Shown: in pieces, positions 32,966-40,377 of the stretch
Layout of the letters: each line of letters begins with the position of its first letter
Position numbering within the stretch: the first letter of the stretch is position 1
Assembly (NCBI RefSeq): GCF_001592045.1
Contig: NZ_BCWB01000027.1
Span: 1 to 48,190 of the forward strand
Origin: Thermobifida fusca NBRC 14071 = JCM 3263
GTDB lineage: Bacteria; Actinomycetota; Actinomycetes; Streptosporangiales; Streptosporangiaceae
Reading direction: 5' to 3'
DNA length: 48,190 bases
The notes under the pieces: generated by a model
What the model was told of the DNA's origin: nothing
The model's input: only the letters and a program-made list of their open reading frames with translations
The model's database searches: none
Program-made: the position numbers and the translations under genes

Positions 32966-32981
32966 GTCTAGGGGGATAGAC
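32966..32981 (+). promoter_or_regulatory. GTCTAG-type 16-bp dyad, site 5
   Basis: GTCTAGGGGGATAGAC, the most symmetrical copy (GTCTA-N6-TAGAC), 22 bases before the ATG of the Pra-like gene and placed to cover its promoter or transcript start. Confidence 0.7.
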
Positions 32982-33003
32982 AAGAGTGGAAAGGTGCTGC
33001 TAG

Positions 33004-33399
33004 ATGGCGATTCAGGGTGCGTTGCCGGTGGAGTTCGGGACGGTGTTCCCGCACGGCGCGTTCGCGCTGGGGGTGGAGGCGGTGACGAACTTCGAGACCA
33101 AGCGGCCGGAGGTGGACCGGGAGGCCGGGTTGCCGTTGTGGGCGGTGGAGGTGATCGACGCCGACCCCAACGCGCGGGGCCGGGCCAAGTCGGTGAAGGT
33201 CAAGGTGGCGGCCGAGGTCTGCCCCGTCCTGCCCGATGAGGTGGCGGGGCTGCCGTTCCGGCCGGTGGAGTTCGAGGGCATGACGGTCATGCCCTACGTG
33301 GACGACTCGGGGCGGCGGCCCCGGGTGGCCTACTCGCTGCGCGCCCGCGGCATCAAGGCTCCCGGCGCCGGTGGGCGTCGGGCGGCCAAGGACGCCTGA
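33004..33399 (+). CDS. Pra-like activator of element replication, integration and excision
   Basis: ATG at 33004 behind GGAAAGG; 131 residues. The sequence pattern (MAIQGALPVEFGTVFPHGAF, DADPNARGRAKSVKVKV, LPFRPVEFEGM, ending in a basic RRAAKDA tail) is that of a small protein always found ahead of tra/rep in AICEs and annotated as plasmid replication, integration and excision activator after Pra of pSAM2. I rely on recall of that family, not on a motif. Three GTCTAG dyads lie upstream, implying tight repression. A terminator follows, separating it from the transfer genes. Confidence 0.68.
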   Translation: MAIQGALPVEFGTVFPHGAFALGVEAVTNFETKRPEVDREAGLPLWAVEVIDADPNARGRAKSVKVKVAAEVCPVLPDEVAGLPFRPVEFEGMTVMPYVDDSGRRPRVAYSLRARGIKAPGAGGRRAAKDA

Positions 33400-33411
33400 G
33401 CTGGTGTGAGC

Positions 33412-33445
33412 GGGGCGGCTTGGTGCTGCAACACCGAGCCGCCCC
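33412..33445 (+). terminator. Terminator after Pra-like gene
   Basis: GGGGCGGCTTGGTG (33412-33425) pairs with CACCGAGCCGCCCC (33432-33445) with a single G-T pair; CCTTTCT follows shortly after. Confidence 0.75.
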
Positions 33446-33508
33446 TGTGGCCTTTCTGCTTCTGTTCGGGTTGCCAACCGATGAACCACAGAAGAGGTGT
33501 GTCTGATT

Positions 33509-33610
33509 ATGGCTGACCAGTCGTCTTCCGTCGTGTCGTGGGAGAACTTCGCGTTCTCCTCACCGGGTGCCTGCACCCGTCCGGCCTGCCTGGTGGGGGG
33601 TGGGTGCTGA
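33509..33610 (+). CDS. 33-residue peptide coupled to the transfer gene
   Basis: ATG at 33509 with AGAAGAGG upstream. The stop TGA (33608-33610) shares its last base with the ATG of the transfer gene, the same coupling used further down the operon. The peptide (MADQSSSVVSWENFAF, then three Cys in the C-terminal half) resembles no family I know. It may be a real small product or only a leader that delivers ribosomes to the transfer gene. Confidence 0.5.
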   Translation: MADQSSSVVSWENFAFSSPGACTRPACLVGGGC

Positions 33611-35106
33611 TGTGGTGGTCTCCTCGGCCGGCCTCTCAGCAGGTGTCGGTGACCACGCCGGTTCCGGCCCAGGCGTTCCGGTTCGCCACGCCGGTGCTGC
33701 CCACCCCGGTGGCGTTGATCGTGGCCCGCTGGCTGGCCCGCGCCCTGGTGCTGGTGGTGGGGCTGCCGTTCCGTTTCCCTGTGGCCTTTGCCCTGGCGGG
33801 CCTGTCCGTCTTGGGTGTGCACGTCTTCGGCACAGTCACCGTGGCGGTGGTCTGGGTGCTGGTCGTTGTCGGCCTGCTGGTGTGGTGGTGGCGCTGGCCG
33901 GTCTCCTTCCGGCACTGCGTGGGGCTGCGGCTGCTGGCGGCGTGGCGGTGGTGGTGGGTGTATGCGCGGCACTGGCAGCCGGTGCTCGTGGTGGCCGGGC
34001 TGGCCCAGACCTACCAAGAGCGCCAGTACCTTCCCCGCATCCGCAAGGTGACGTGCACGGCCTGGGCCGACCGGGTGCGAGTGCGTCTGGTCGCCGGGAC
34101 GACTCCCGCCGACTTCGAGAGCCGGGTGGTGGAGTTGGCGCACGGGTTCGGCGCGCCCTCCTGCCGGGTGATGGTGCGCGGGCCGCGGGACGTGGTCTTG
34201 GAGTTTCCCCGCCTGGACACCTTGGCTGCCCCCATCGACGCCCTGGAGGTGCCCGAGGCGGTCGATCTGGGCGCGCTGCCGGTGGGCCTGCGTGAGGACG
34301 GCACGCTGTGGCGGTTGCGCCTGCACGGCACGCATGTGCTGGTGGTGGGGGTGACCGGCTCGGGCAAGGGCTCGGTGCTGTGGTCGGCGGTCCGCGCCAT
34401 GCTTCCCGCCTTGGAGGACGGGACGGTGCAGGTGTGGGCGGTGGATCCCAAGCGGATGGAGTTGTCCTACGGGCGTTCGCTGTTCGCCCGGTATGCCGAC
34501 ACGGGGGAAGCGGCGGTGGCCCTGCTGGAAGACGCGGTGGCCGAGATGCAGAACCGGGCCGAACGCTACGCCGGACACCGACGCTCCCACACCCCCACGA
34601 CCGAGGACCCGTTCGTGGTGGTGGTGCTGGATGAGGTGGCGTTCCTGACCGCCTACCACCCCGACCGCGACGTGCGGCGTCGCGCCGAAAACGCCATCGC
34701 CACGCTCACATCCCAGGGGCGTTCGGTGGGGTTCTGCGTCCTGGCGGCGTTGCAGGACCCGCGCAAGGAGGTCATGAACCTGCGCAACCTGTTTCCCGAC
34801 AAGATCGCCCTGCGCCTGGATGAGGCCGCCCAGGTCGACATGGTGCTCGGCGAAGGCGCACGCGACCGCGGCGCCAATGCGCACCTGATCGATCCGGCCC
34901 TTCCCGGGGTGGCGTTCGTCCGGCTGGAGGGCTCGCCCGTGCCGGTGCGGGTGCGGGCGGCGTATGTGTCCGATGCCGACATCGACGCCATGACCGCCCG
35001 CCTCGCCCCCACCTCCGTGAAGGCCTCCGGGGCCGGGGTGGAGCGGTCGGCCTCGGCGGACGCGACGGTCACGACGGTGCTGCGCGTGGCGGAGGGGGCC
35101 GCGTAG
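33610..35106 (+). CDS. FtsK/SpoIIIE-type conjugal transfer protein
   Basis: ATG at 33610 overlaps the preceding stop by one base; 498 residues. Two or three N-terminal membrane helices (within residues about 25-105, e.g. VALIVARWLARALVLVVGL and VAVVWVLVVVGLLVWWW) precede the ATPase: Walker A GVTGSGKGS near residue 248 and Walker B VVVVLDEVAFLT near 338. Single-protein FtsK-like translocases (TraSA of pSAM2, TraB of pIJ101) move double-stranded plasmid DNA between mycelial cells, unlike type IV conjugation. Its stop abuts the rep ATG directly. Confidence 0.93.
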   Translation: MWWSPRPASQQVSVTTPVPAQAFRFATPVLPTPVALIVARWLARALVLVVGLPFRFPVAFALAGLSVLGVHVFGTVTVAVVWVLVVVGLLVWWWRWPVSFRHCVGLRLLAAWRWWWVYARHWQPVLVVAGLAQTYQERQYLPRIRKVTCTAWADRVRVRLVAGTTPADFESRVVELAHGFGAPSCRVMVRGPRDVVLEFPRLDTLAAPIDALEVPEAVDLGALPVGLREDGTLWRLRLHGTHVLVVGVTGSGKGSVLWSAVRAMLPALEDGTVQVWAVDPKRMELSYGRSLFARYADTGEAAVALLEDAVAEMQNRAERYAGHRRSHTPTTEDPFVVVVLDEVAFLTAYHPDRDVRRRAENAIATLTSQGRSVGFCVLAALQDPRKEVMNLRNLFPDKIALRLDEAAQVDMVLGEGARDRGANAHLIDPALPGVAFVRLEGSPVPVRVRAAYVSDADIDAMTARLAPTSVKASGAGVERSASADATVTTVLRVAEGAA

Positions 35107-36806
35107 ATGCCCACGCCGACCGGTAAGACCACCCGCGCTGAACGCCTGGCCCAGCCGTTGGCGCGAGTGGTGGCCGAACAGGTCGCCGCCGACCACGGGG
35201 TGTGCATCCGCCCGGTGGCCCTGCGGCGTATCGACACCGTCACCGGGGCCAGCGAGGTCGTCGACGTGCCGTGCGGGGCAACACTGGAGTCTCGCTGCCC
35301 GGCGTGTGCGCGCCGCAAGCGGTCCCTGCGCCGCACCCAGTGCGAAGAAGGCTGGCACCTGACCGAAGAACCCGTCATCACCCCCAACGAACCGACCACG
35401 GTGCAGCGGGCCTGGGTCGAACAGCGGGCCGTGGTCACGGCTGAACGCGACCGGCTGGCCGCCCTCGGCGCTGACCCGAGGGTCCTGGCCGAGTTGGACC
35501 AGGCCATTGCTGATCTGGATGAGGAGATCGCTGCCTCGGGGCTGCGCGGCCGGGTCGCTCCCGCTCCCTCCTCTGCGGCTAGGGCTCGGTCTCGGCGGGT
35601 GCGCTCGACCCGGCGACGCCAAGACGCGCCCGACCTGCCCAAGCGTCCGATGGTGCGCCGCACCGTGGGCCGGGCCTTCACCGACCCCGACACCGGCAAA
35701 GTGTTCCGGCCGTCGCTGTTTGTCACGCTGACCTGTGACTCCTACGGGCGGGTGCGCTCCGACGGCACACCGGTGGACCCGGCCTCCTACGACTACCGGC
35801 GGGCCGCACGCGATGCCCTGCACTTTTCCAAGCTGGTGGACCGGTTCGCGCAGAACCTGCGCCGGGTGGCCGGGTTCGAGGTGCAGTACTTCGCCACGGT
35901 GGAGCCGCAACGGCGTCTTGCTCCGCATCTGCACATGGCGATCCGCGGCACGATCCCGCGTGCGGAGCTGCGGCAGATCGCGGCGGCCACCTACCACCAG
36001 GTGTGGTGGCCTCCGACTGATCGGGTGGTCTTCGACGGCGACCACCTGCCCGTCTGGGACGAAGCAACCGGCTCCTACCTCGACCCGGCCACGGGGGAAA
36101 TCCTGCCCACCTGGGACCAAGCCCTCGACGCCCTGGACGCCGCCCCCCACGCCCAGCCCTTGCACGTGTCCGCTTCGGCCCCCAAGTCGACGCCAAAGGC
36201 GTGCTCGCCGGATCACCCGACGCCGACCGGTGCATCAGGTACCTGGCCAAGTACCTGACCAAGGACATCGCCGAATGCCACACCGTCGAAACCGTGGCGC
36301 AGGAACAGCACGTCGAACGCCTCCTGGACGCGCTGCGGTTCGAGCCGTGTTCGCCGCGGTGTGCGAACTGGCTGCGCTACGGCATCCAACCCCAAGCAGC
36401 CAAACCAGGACTGCGCCCGGGGTTTTGCACCTCCAAAGCCCACCGGCGCGAGTACCTGGGCTATGCGGGCCGGCGCGTCCTGGTCTCGCGCAAGTGGTCC
36501 GGCAAGACCCTGGCCGACCACAAGGCCGACCGCCTGGCCTGGGTCCTGCGCACCCTCGGCCTCGACCCGGACAACCCCGACCACACCCAAAAGGACACAC
36601 ACCCCCACGGTGTCCCGCTGCACTTCCTCGGCGGCGGCGGCCACATCGCCTGGGAACTGGCCCGACCCACCGACCCGGACGTGCCACCCCGCGAACACCG
36701 CCTCCTGCGGGCCGTCGGCGAAGCACTCAAACGCCGCGCCGCCCTCCACGCGGCGCAAGCCGCTCAACGACAGGCCACCCTTTCGGCAACTGGAAAGGCA
36801 GCGTGA
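35107..36806 (+). pseudogene. RepSA-type rolling-circle initiator, frameshifted
   Basis: The frame opens at ATG 35107 and is intact to codon 354. A single-base loss in TCCGC at about 36169-36172 then shifts the reading frame; the natural continuation (FGPQVDAKGVLAGS) runs in another frame to the stop at 36804-36806. Restoring one C gives about 566 residues. Motifs: CPAC (64-67) in a Cys-rich N-terminus, FVTLTCDSYGRV, the HUH pair in PHLHM (273-277), and, only after the shift, YLAKYLTKDI holding the catalytic Tyr. The truncated product therefore lacks the nicking residue. A sequencing error or programmed frameshift cannot be excluded. Confidence 0.85.
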
Positions 36807-36982
36807 TGGCTGATCTGATCCTTGCCGTTGATGAGGCGGCCCAGTGGCTTCAGACCGACCAGCGGATGCCTTGCGGCCTGGCCCGCTCTCGGCAACTGCG
36901 CTCGGTCAAGACCGGTCGGCCTCTGTTCGTGCCGTTCTCGGTTCTGGTGGAGTGCCTGAAAGGTCTGGAGGGCGCGGCCTGA
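36806..36982 (+). CDS. xis: Excisionase
   Basis: 58 residues; its ATG shares a base with the rep stop and its stop shares a base with the integrase ATG. It has the MerR/Xis-like helix-turn-helix layout (LILAVDEAAQWLQ, LARSRQLRSVKTGRPLFVPFSVLVECL in parts): a recognition helix, an Arg/Lys wing and a final VPxxxL helix. It directs the integrase toward excision. The xis-int order with coupled starts is standard for pSAM2-like elements. Confidence 0.85.
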   Translation: MADLILAVDEAAQWLQTDQRMPCGLARSRQLRSVKTGRPLFVPFSVLVECLKGLEGAA

Positions 36983-38223
36983 TGGCGGTCAACAATCGGC
37001 GGAACCGCAAAGGGCGCAAACGGGCCAACGGGGACGGGAGCATCTGGAAGCGCAAGGACGGACGCTACGCCTTCGCGGCCTACGTTCTGACCACGGACGG
37101 CATTTACAAGCGCGTCCAGGGCTACGGGCGCGACTACGAAGACGCCCGGACCAAGCTGCACAAGCTGCTCGCCGACTCCGACCGGGGTATCCCGGTGGTT
37201 TCGGAGAACTGGACGGTCGGGGATTACCTGGACTACTGGTTGGAACACGTCGTGCGGGTCGAGCGGCGGCCCAAGACCGTTCAGGGCTACGAAAGCGTCA
37301 TACGTCGCCACCTCGTTCCCGCTCTGGGATGGAAGCGGCTGGACAAGCTGACCGCTCGCGACGTGCGGACCTTCATCACGAATATTCGGCAACAGTGCCA
37401 GTGCTGCCGCAACGGCACCGATGCCGCACGGGAATTTCCCCGCTGCTGCGCCAAGACTTCCCCGGAATGCTGCGGGACCCGGTTGTCGGCACGCATGGTG
37501 CAGTTCATCCATGCCGTACTGCGCAACGCTCTTCAGACGGCGGTCCGGGAAGAGGTCATCCCCCGCAACGTGGCTTCTCTGGTGCGGGTTTCCGCACCGC
37601 GCTACACGGTAAACCGCGGGCTCGACCTGGCCCAGGCCAAGCGGCTGTTGAAAGTCTCCAGGGACGACCGGTTTCACGCGCTTTACGTCCTGGCGCTCTG
37701 CCTGGGACTGCGGCGCGGGGAACTACTCGGACTGCGCTGGCAAGACGTGGACCTGGTGGCGGGACGTCTGGAGGTGGTCCACACCCTGCAACGGGTCGAC
37801 GGTCGGCTTCTCCTGGTGCCGCCCAAGACCGAGGGCTCGGCGCGGACGGTCCCCCTGCCTGACCTGTGCATAACTGCGCTACGGGAGCACCGGGAACGCC
37901 AGCTCGCCGAACGCTCTGCGGCGGGGGCGAACTGGCAGGACCACGGTCTTGTGTTCCCCTCACGGCGGGGCACTCCGTTGGAACCGACCAACCTGCGGCG
38001 CAGTTGGCATCCGCTGCGGTCGGCGGCGGGCCTCGACGGGATGCGCTTCCATGACCTTCGGCACACCTGCGTGACGCTGCTGCTCAACCTCGACGTGCCT
38101 CCCCAGGTGGTCCGCGAGATCGTCGGGCACAGCGACATCGGAGTGACCATGACGATCTACGCGCACACCTCCCTCGACGACAAACGGCGGGCGCTGGGCA
38201 GGCTCGGCGACGCGCTCGGCTGA
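36982..38223 (+). CDS. int: Tyrosine recombinase (site-specific integrase)
   Basis: 413 residues from ATG 36982. An N-terminal AP2-like arm-binding domain (about 15-70, GDGSIWKRKDGRYAF) and a SAM-like core-binding domain (about 78-200) precede the catalytic domain. Active-site residues are Arg244 in LGLRRGELLGL, Lys282 in PPKTEGSARTVPL, His357 and Arg360 in FHDLRHT, His383 in IVGHSDIGVT and nucleophile Tyr393. A Cys-rich insertion (Cys139, 141, 142, 155, 156, 163, 164) in the core-binding domain is seen in many actinobacterial integrases and may bind zinc. It recombines attP with the tRNA-Val 3' end, which lies 88 bases downstream. Confidence 0.97.
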   Translation: MAVNNRRNRKGRKRANGDGSIWKRKDGRYAFAAYVLTTDGIYKRVQGYGRDYEDARTKLHKLLADSDRGIPVVSENWTVGDYLDYWLEHVVRVERRPKTVQGYESVIRRHLVPALGWKRLDKLTARDVRTFITNIRQQCQCCRNGTDAAREFPRCCAKTSPECCGTRLSARMVQFIHAVLRNALQTAVREEVIPRNVASLVRVSAPRYTVNRGLDLAQAKRLLKVSRDDRFHALYVLALCLGLRRGELLGLRWQDVDLVAGRLEVVHTLQRVDGRLLLVPPKTEGSARTVPLPDLCITALREHRERQLAERSAAGANWQDHGLVFPSRRGTPLEPTNLRRSWHPLRSAAGLDGMRFHDLRHTCVTLLLNLDVPPQVVREIVGHSDIGVTMTIYAHTSLDDKRRALGRLGDALG

Positions 38224-38227
38224 GGCG

Positions 38228-38247
38228 GTTGCTGTCACGTTGCTGTC
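38228..38247. repeat. Paired GTTGCTGTC repeats near right attachment site
   Basis: GTTGCTGTC at 38228-38236 and 38239-38247, just after the integrase stop; counterpart of the pair at 28302-28322. Candidate integrase arm sites. Confidence 0.5.
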
Positions 38248-38260
38248 GACCGGTGCGGAA

Positions 38261-38294
38261 AAACGCCCGAGGCCGTAGTCGGCCCCGGGCGTTT
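38261..38294 (-). terminator. Element-borne terminator of tRNA-Val
   Basis: AAACGCCCG / CGGGCGTTT stem; on the minus strand it is followed by TTTTCC, giving a good rho-independent terminator 17 bases past the tRNA 3' end. It replaces the displaced chromosomal terminator at 28125-28158. Confidence 0.75.
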
Positions 38295-38310
38295 GCGCTG
38301 CTTGTCGGGG

Positions 38311-38355
38311 GTGGGCGCGAGAGGACTCGAACCTCCGACCGCCCGCTTGTAAGGC
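38311..38355 (-). other. Attachment site at right end (within tRNA-Val)
   Basis: 45-base direct repeat identical to 28175-28219, reaching from one base past the tRNA 3' end into the anticodon arm. Strand exchange by tyrosine integrases usually falls in such an anticodon or T-arm core; the exact crossover cannot be located. Confidence 0.92.
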
Positions 38356-38385
38356 GGGTGCTCTGACCAACTGAGCTACACGCCC
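38312..38385 (-). tRNA. tRNA-Val (anticodon UAC)
   Basis: 74 bases. Acceptor GGGCGTG pairs with CGCGCCC with G-T allowance; D arm AGCTCAGTTGGTCAGAGCA; anticodon stem CCCGC/GCGGG with loop CTTACAA, so the anticodon is TAC reading GUA; T arm GGTTCGAGTCC. No CCA is encoded. The 5' half is chromosomal and the 3' half was supplied by the integrated element, which restores a functional tRNA. Confidence 0.95.
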
Positions 38386-38634
38386 GCACCATGGGCCCGA
38401 CACTGTCAGGCCCGTCCCGCACAGAGATAGTACCGGTTCCGAAGAGTCGGCGTTGCACTCTTTACGGGCAGACCGTCCGCCATCCTCGGCACCACCCGGC
38501 CCACCCGCTGGTCACAGCCCTTCTGCCTCGGGCGGATCCGGTGAGAAACCGCAGGCCCTATTAGGTGCTCCTGCCTGCTTCCGCTCCCGGAAACCGGCTA
38601 AAGAGCCGTGGAAAGCCGCAGGGCAGCGCCATCC

Positions 38635-39105
38635 TCAAGGATTCCAGCCGAGGTCCGCGAACGCCTGGCGGTAGTCGTCCATGTCGCGGCCTTGGAATGT
38701 CGGGTTGACGACCTTCCAGCGCACCACGCCCTCAGTGTCGATCAGAAAGCTGCCGCGCAGCGCTACCCCTTTGGTTGCGTCGAACACGCCGTAGCGTTGC
38801 GCGACCGCGCCATGCGGCCAGAAGTCGGACAGCAGCGGAAAGTCCACGCCCTCCCGGTCCGCCCAGACCCGGTGGGCGAACATGGAGTCCACGGAGATTG
38901 CCAGCGGCTGCACGGAGCGCGCGGTGAACTCGCTCATGCACTCGTGGAGCTGCCGCAGCTCCTTGTCGCAGATACCGGAGAAGGCCAGCGGGTAGAACAC
39001 CACCGCTACCCTGCTGCGCCCGCGGAAATCGGAGAGGCGCACGGTCTGGCCATGCTGGTCAGCGAGTTCGAAATCGGGGGCGTTCTGGCCAACCTCGATC
39101 GGCAT
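38635..39105 (-). CDS. Peroxiredoxin, AhpE/BCP-like
   Basis: 156 residues from ATG. The thioredoxin-like AhpC/TSA domain has APDFELADQHGQTVRLSDFRG and the peroxidatic Cys46 in PLAFSGICDKEL, where AhpE proteins usually have F-T-G-V-C; Ser replaces the Thr. The only other Cys is Cys55, so it looks like a one-Cys enzyme recycled by an external thiol such as mycothiol or thioredoxin. It reduces peroxides in the cytosol. It lies downstream of the DUF3052 gene in the same direction, separated by 103 bases that contain a hairpin. Confidence 0.92.
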   Translation of the reverse strand: MPIEVGQNAPDFELADQHGQTVRLSDFRGRSRVAVVFYPLAFSGICDKELRQLHECMSEFTARSVQPLAISVDSMFAHRVWADREGVDFPLLSDFWPHGAVAQRYGVFDATKGVALRGSFLIDTEGVVRWKVVNPTFQGRDMDDYRQAFADLGWNP

Positions 39106-39208
39106 GGGTCCTCGGTTTCTGTGCGGGTCGCGTCCGCCCCGGTGAGGAACGGCCCGCGACCCGGGTTAGTCGTCGACGTCCGCGGTGTCGGAGAAGAGCA
39201 CGGAATCG

Positions 39209-39634
39209 TCAGCGCTTGGGAAGGACGAGACGGGTCCCCGACCAGTCGGGGCCTGCGCTCACCGCACTGGTCTGGGACAGTCCCGCGGTCGTGGCCGCCT
39301 CCGAGACGTCGTTAGGCGAGACGTGTCCCTCTCTGCCCGCCTTGGGCGTCAGCACCAGGATGCTGCCGCCTCCTTCGATCGTGGCGGACACATCTACGAG
39401 CACGTCGGTGAGGTCGTCCTCCTCGTCGGCGCGCCACCACAGCAGTGCCGCGTCCACGACGTCGGGATAGTCCTCATCCACCAGCTCGTTGCCGGTCACT
39501 GCAGCGATCGACCGGCGGAGCTGCTCGTCCACGTCGTCGTCGTATCCGAACTCCTGCACCACCTGACCCGGTTTGAATCCGAGTCGTTCGGCCAGGCTGC
39601 GCTCGCTCTGTGCCTGGCCCGCGGTCGCGCTCAC
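39209..39634 (-). CDS. DUF3052 family protein
   Basis: GTG at 39632-39634 is selected because GGAGGAGG lies just upstream; the in-frame extension to 39733 is unsupported. 141 residues: SLAERLGFKPGQVVQEFGYDDDVDEQLRR, a run of acidic residues, ALLWWRADEEDDLTDVLVD and ILVLTPKAGREGHVSPNDVSEAATTAGL, taken piecemeal, mark the actinobacterial DUF3052 family. It is conserved near fatty-acid and pyruvate dehydrogenase genes but has no assigned function. Confidence 0.9.
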   Translation of the reverse strand: MSATAGQAQSERSLAERLGFKPGQVVQEFGYDDDVDEQLRRSIAAVTGNELVDEDYPDVVDAALLWWRADEEDDLTDVLVDVSATIEGGGSILVLTPKAGREGHVSPNDVSEAATTAGLSQTSAVSAGPDWSGTRLVLPKR

Positions 39635-39783
39635 GAAAAGTCCTCCTCCGTTATGGGTGGTGCCCGCTGTCACGGGCACGGCCGCGACTGGTCCCGTTTC
39701 CGGGGTGATCCCGCCGTTGCTGGCTAAGTTCACACGTTGGGTGCCTGGTTCGTCAACGCGTGTTTGTCAACTGTGCTCTGCTT

Positions 39784-40212
39784 CTACCATCCTGCCCCGT
39801 CAGAGGGACTCGTCAAGAACGACAGCCTCACCTGACGATCGGGATTGTCGACGTTCAGGTCAACGATGGCGATAGATTGCCACGTCCCTAAGGCGAGTTT
39901 CCCGGAAACCACGGGGATCGTGGCGTAGGGGGCGATCAGGGCTGGCATCACGTGGGAGCGGCCGTGGCCGAGCGTCCCGTGCTTGTGTCGCCAGCGGTCG
40001 TCGGGGGGCAGCAGGTCCCGCAGGCTGGCGAGGAGGTCTTCGTCGGAACGGGACCCTAGTTCCATCACCGCCACCCCGGCAGTGGAGTGGGGAACGAACA
40101 CGTTGAGCAGCCCGTCTCCACCGGTTTCCGCGACGAACGTGGCGCATTGCGGGGTGATGTCGGTAACGCTCTCTGTCGTCCCGGTGTGTAACTCGAGCAC
40201 AGTGGTCCGCAT
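39784..40212 (-). CDS. YjbQ/UPF0047 family protein
   Basis: 142 residues from ATG 40210-40212. The family signature is complete: LLNVFVPHSTAGVAVME, a run of acidic residues, RHKHGTLGHGRSHVMPAL and LGTWQSIAIVDLN, with His residues that bind a metal in known structures. Family members have been reported to have thiamin-phosphate synthase activity, but the physiological role is uncertain. It diverges from the PhoD-type gene. Confidence 0.92.
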   Translation of the reverse strand: MRTTVLELHTGTTESVTDITPQCATFVAETGGDGLLNVFVPHSTAGVAVMELGSRSDEDLLASLRDLLPPDDRWRHKHGTLGHGRSHVMPALIAPYATIPVVSGKLALGTWQSIAIVDLNVDNPDRQVRLSFLTSPSDGAGW

Positions 40213-40377
40213 GCGGCAACGGTTACCCACATTCGGACCGGTTCCAAACTCGTTGCACCAGTTTCTCCAATTTTTCAATGTCAACAGCATGGGTGGGCTG
40301 GCTTGTTCCGAGGAAAGCGACAATACTCACGCCAGCGGCCCTGACTGTCCGCGGCGGGACTACAGCGGAGAGCGAGA

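Larger units (their letters stand above)
28175..38355. mobile_element. Actinomycete integrative and conjugative element (AICE, pSAM2-like) in tRNA-Val
   Basis: About 10.2 kb bounded by 45-bp direct repeats derived from the tRNA-Val(UAC) gene. The right half has the typical AICE order: Pra-like activator, small peptide, FtsK/SpoIIIE transfer protein, RepSA-type initiator, excisionase and integrase, all on the plus strand with overlapping or abutting starts, and integrase next to the intact tRNA. The left half carries accessory genes: a HEPN-motif protein, XRE/DUF5753 regulator, HATPase, HTH protein and PP2C-like phosphatase. Such elements excise, replicate by rolling circle and transfer double-stranded DNA through the FtsK-like protein. 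The frameshift in rep suggests this copy may be impaired. Confidence 0.93.

Noticed and set aside
32968-36216. 1082-residue open frame on the minus strand opposite the element's transfer and rep genes
   Set aside because: It mirrors the GC-rich codon structure of the true plus-strand genes; His/Gln/Arg/Pro-rich nonsense composition.
35735-36805. 415-residue frame overlapping rep that ends in the excisionase
   Set aside because: Only its last 58 codons, after the coupled ATG at 36806, are coding; the upstream part is an out-of-frame reading of rep.
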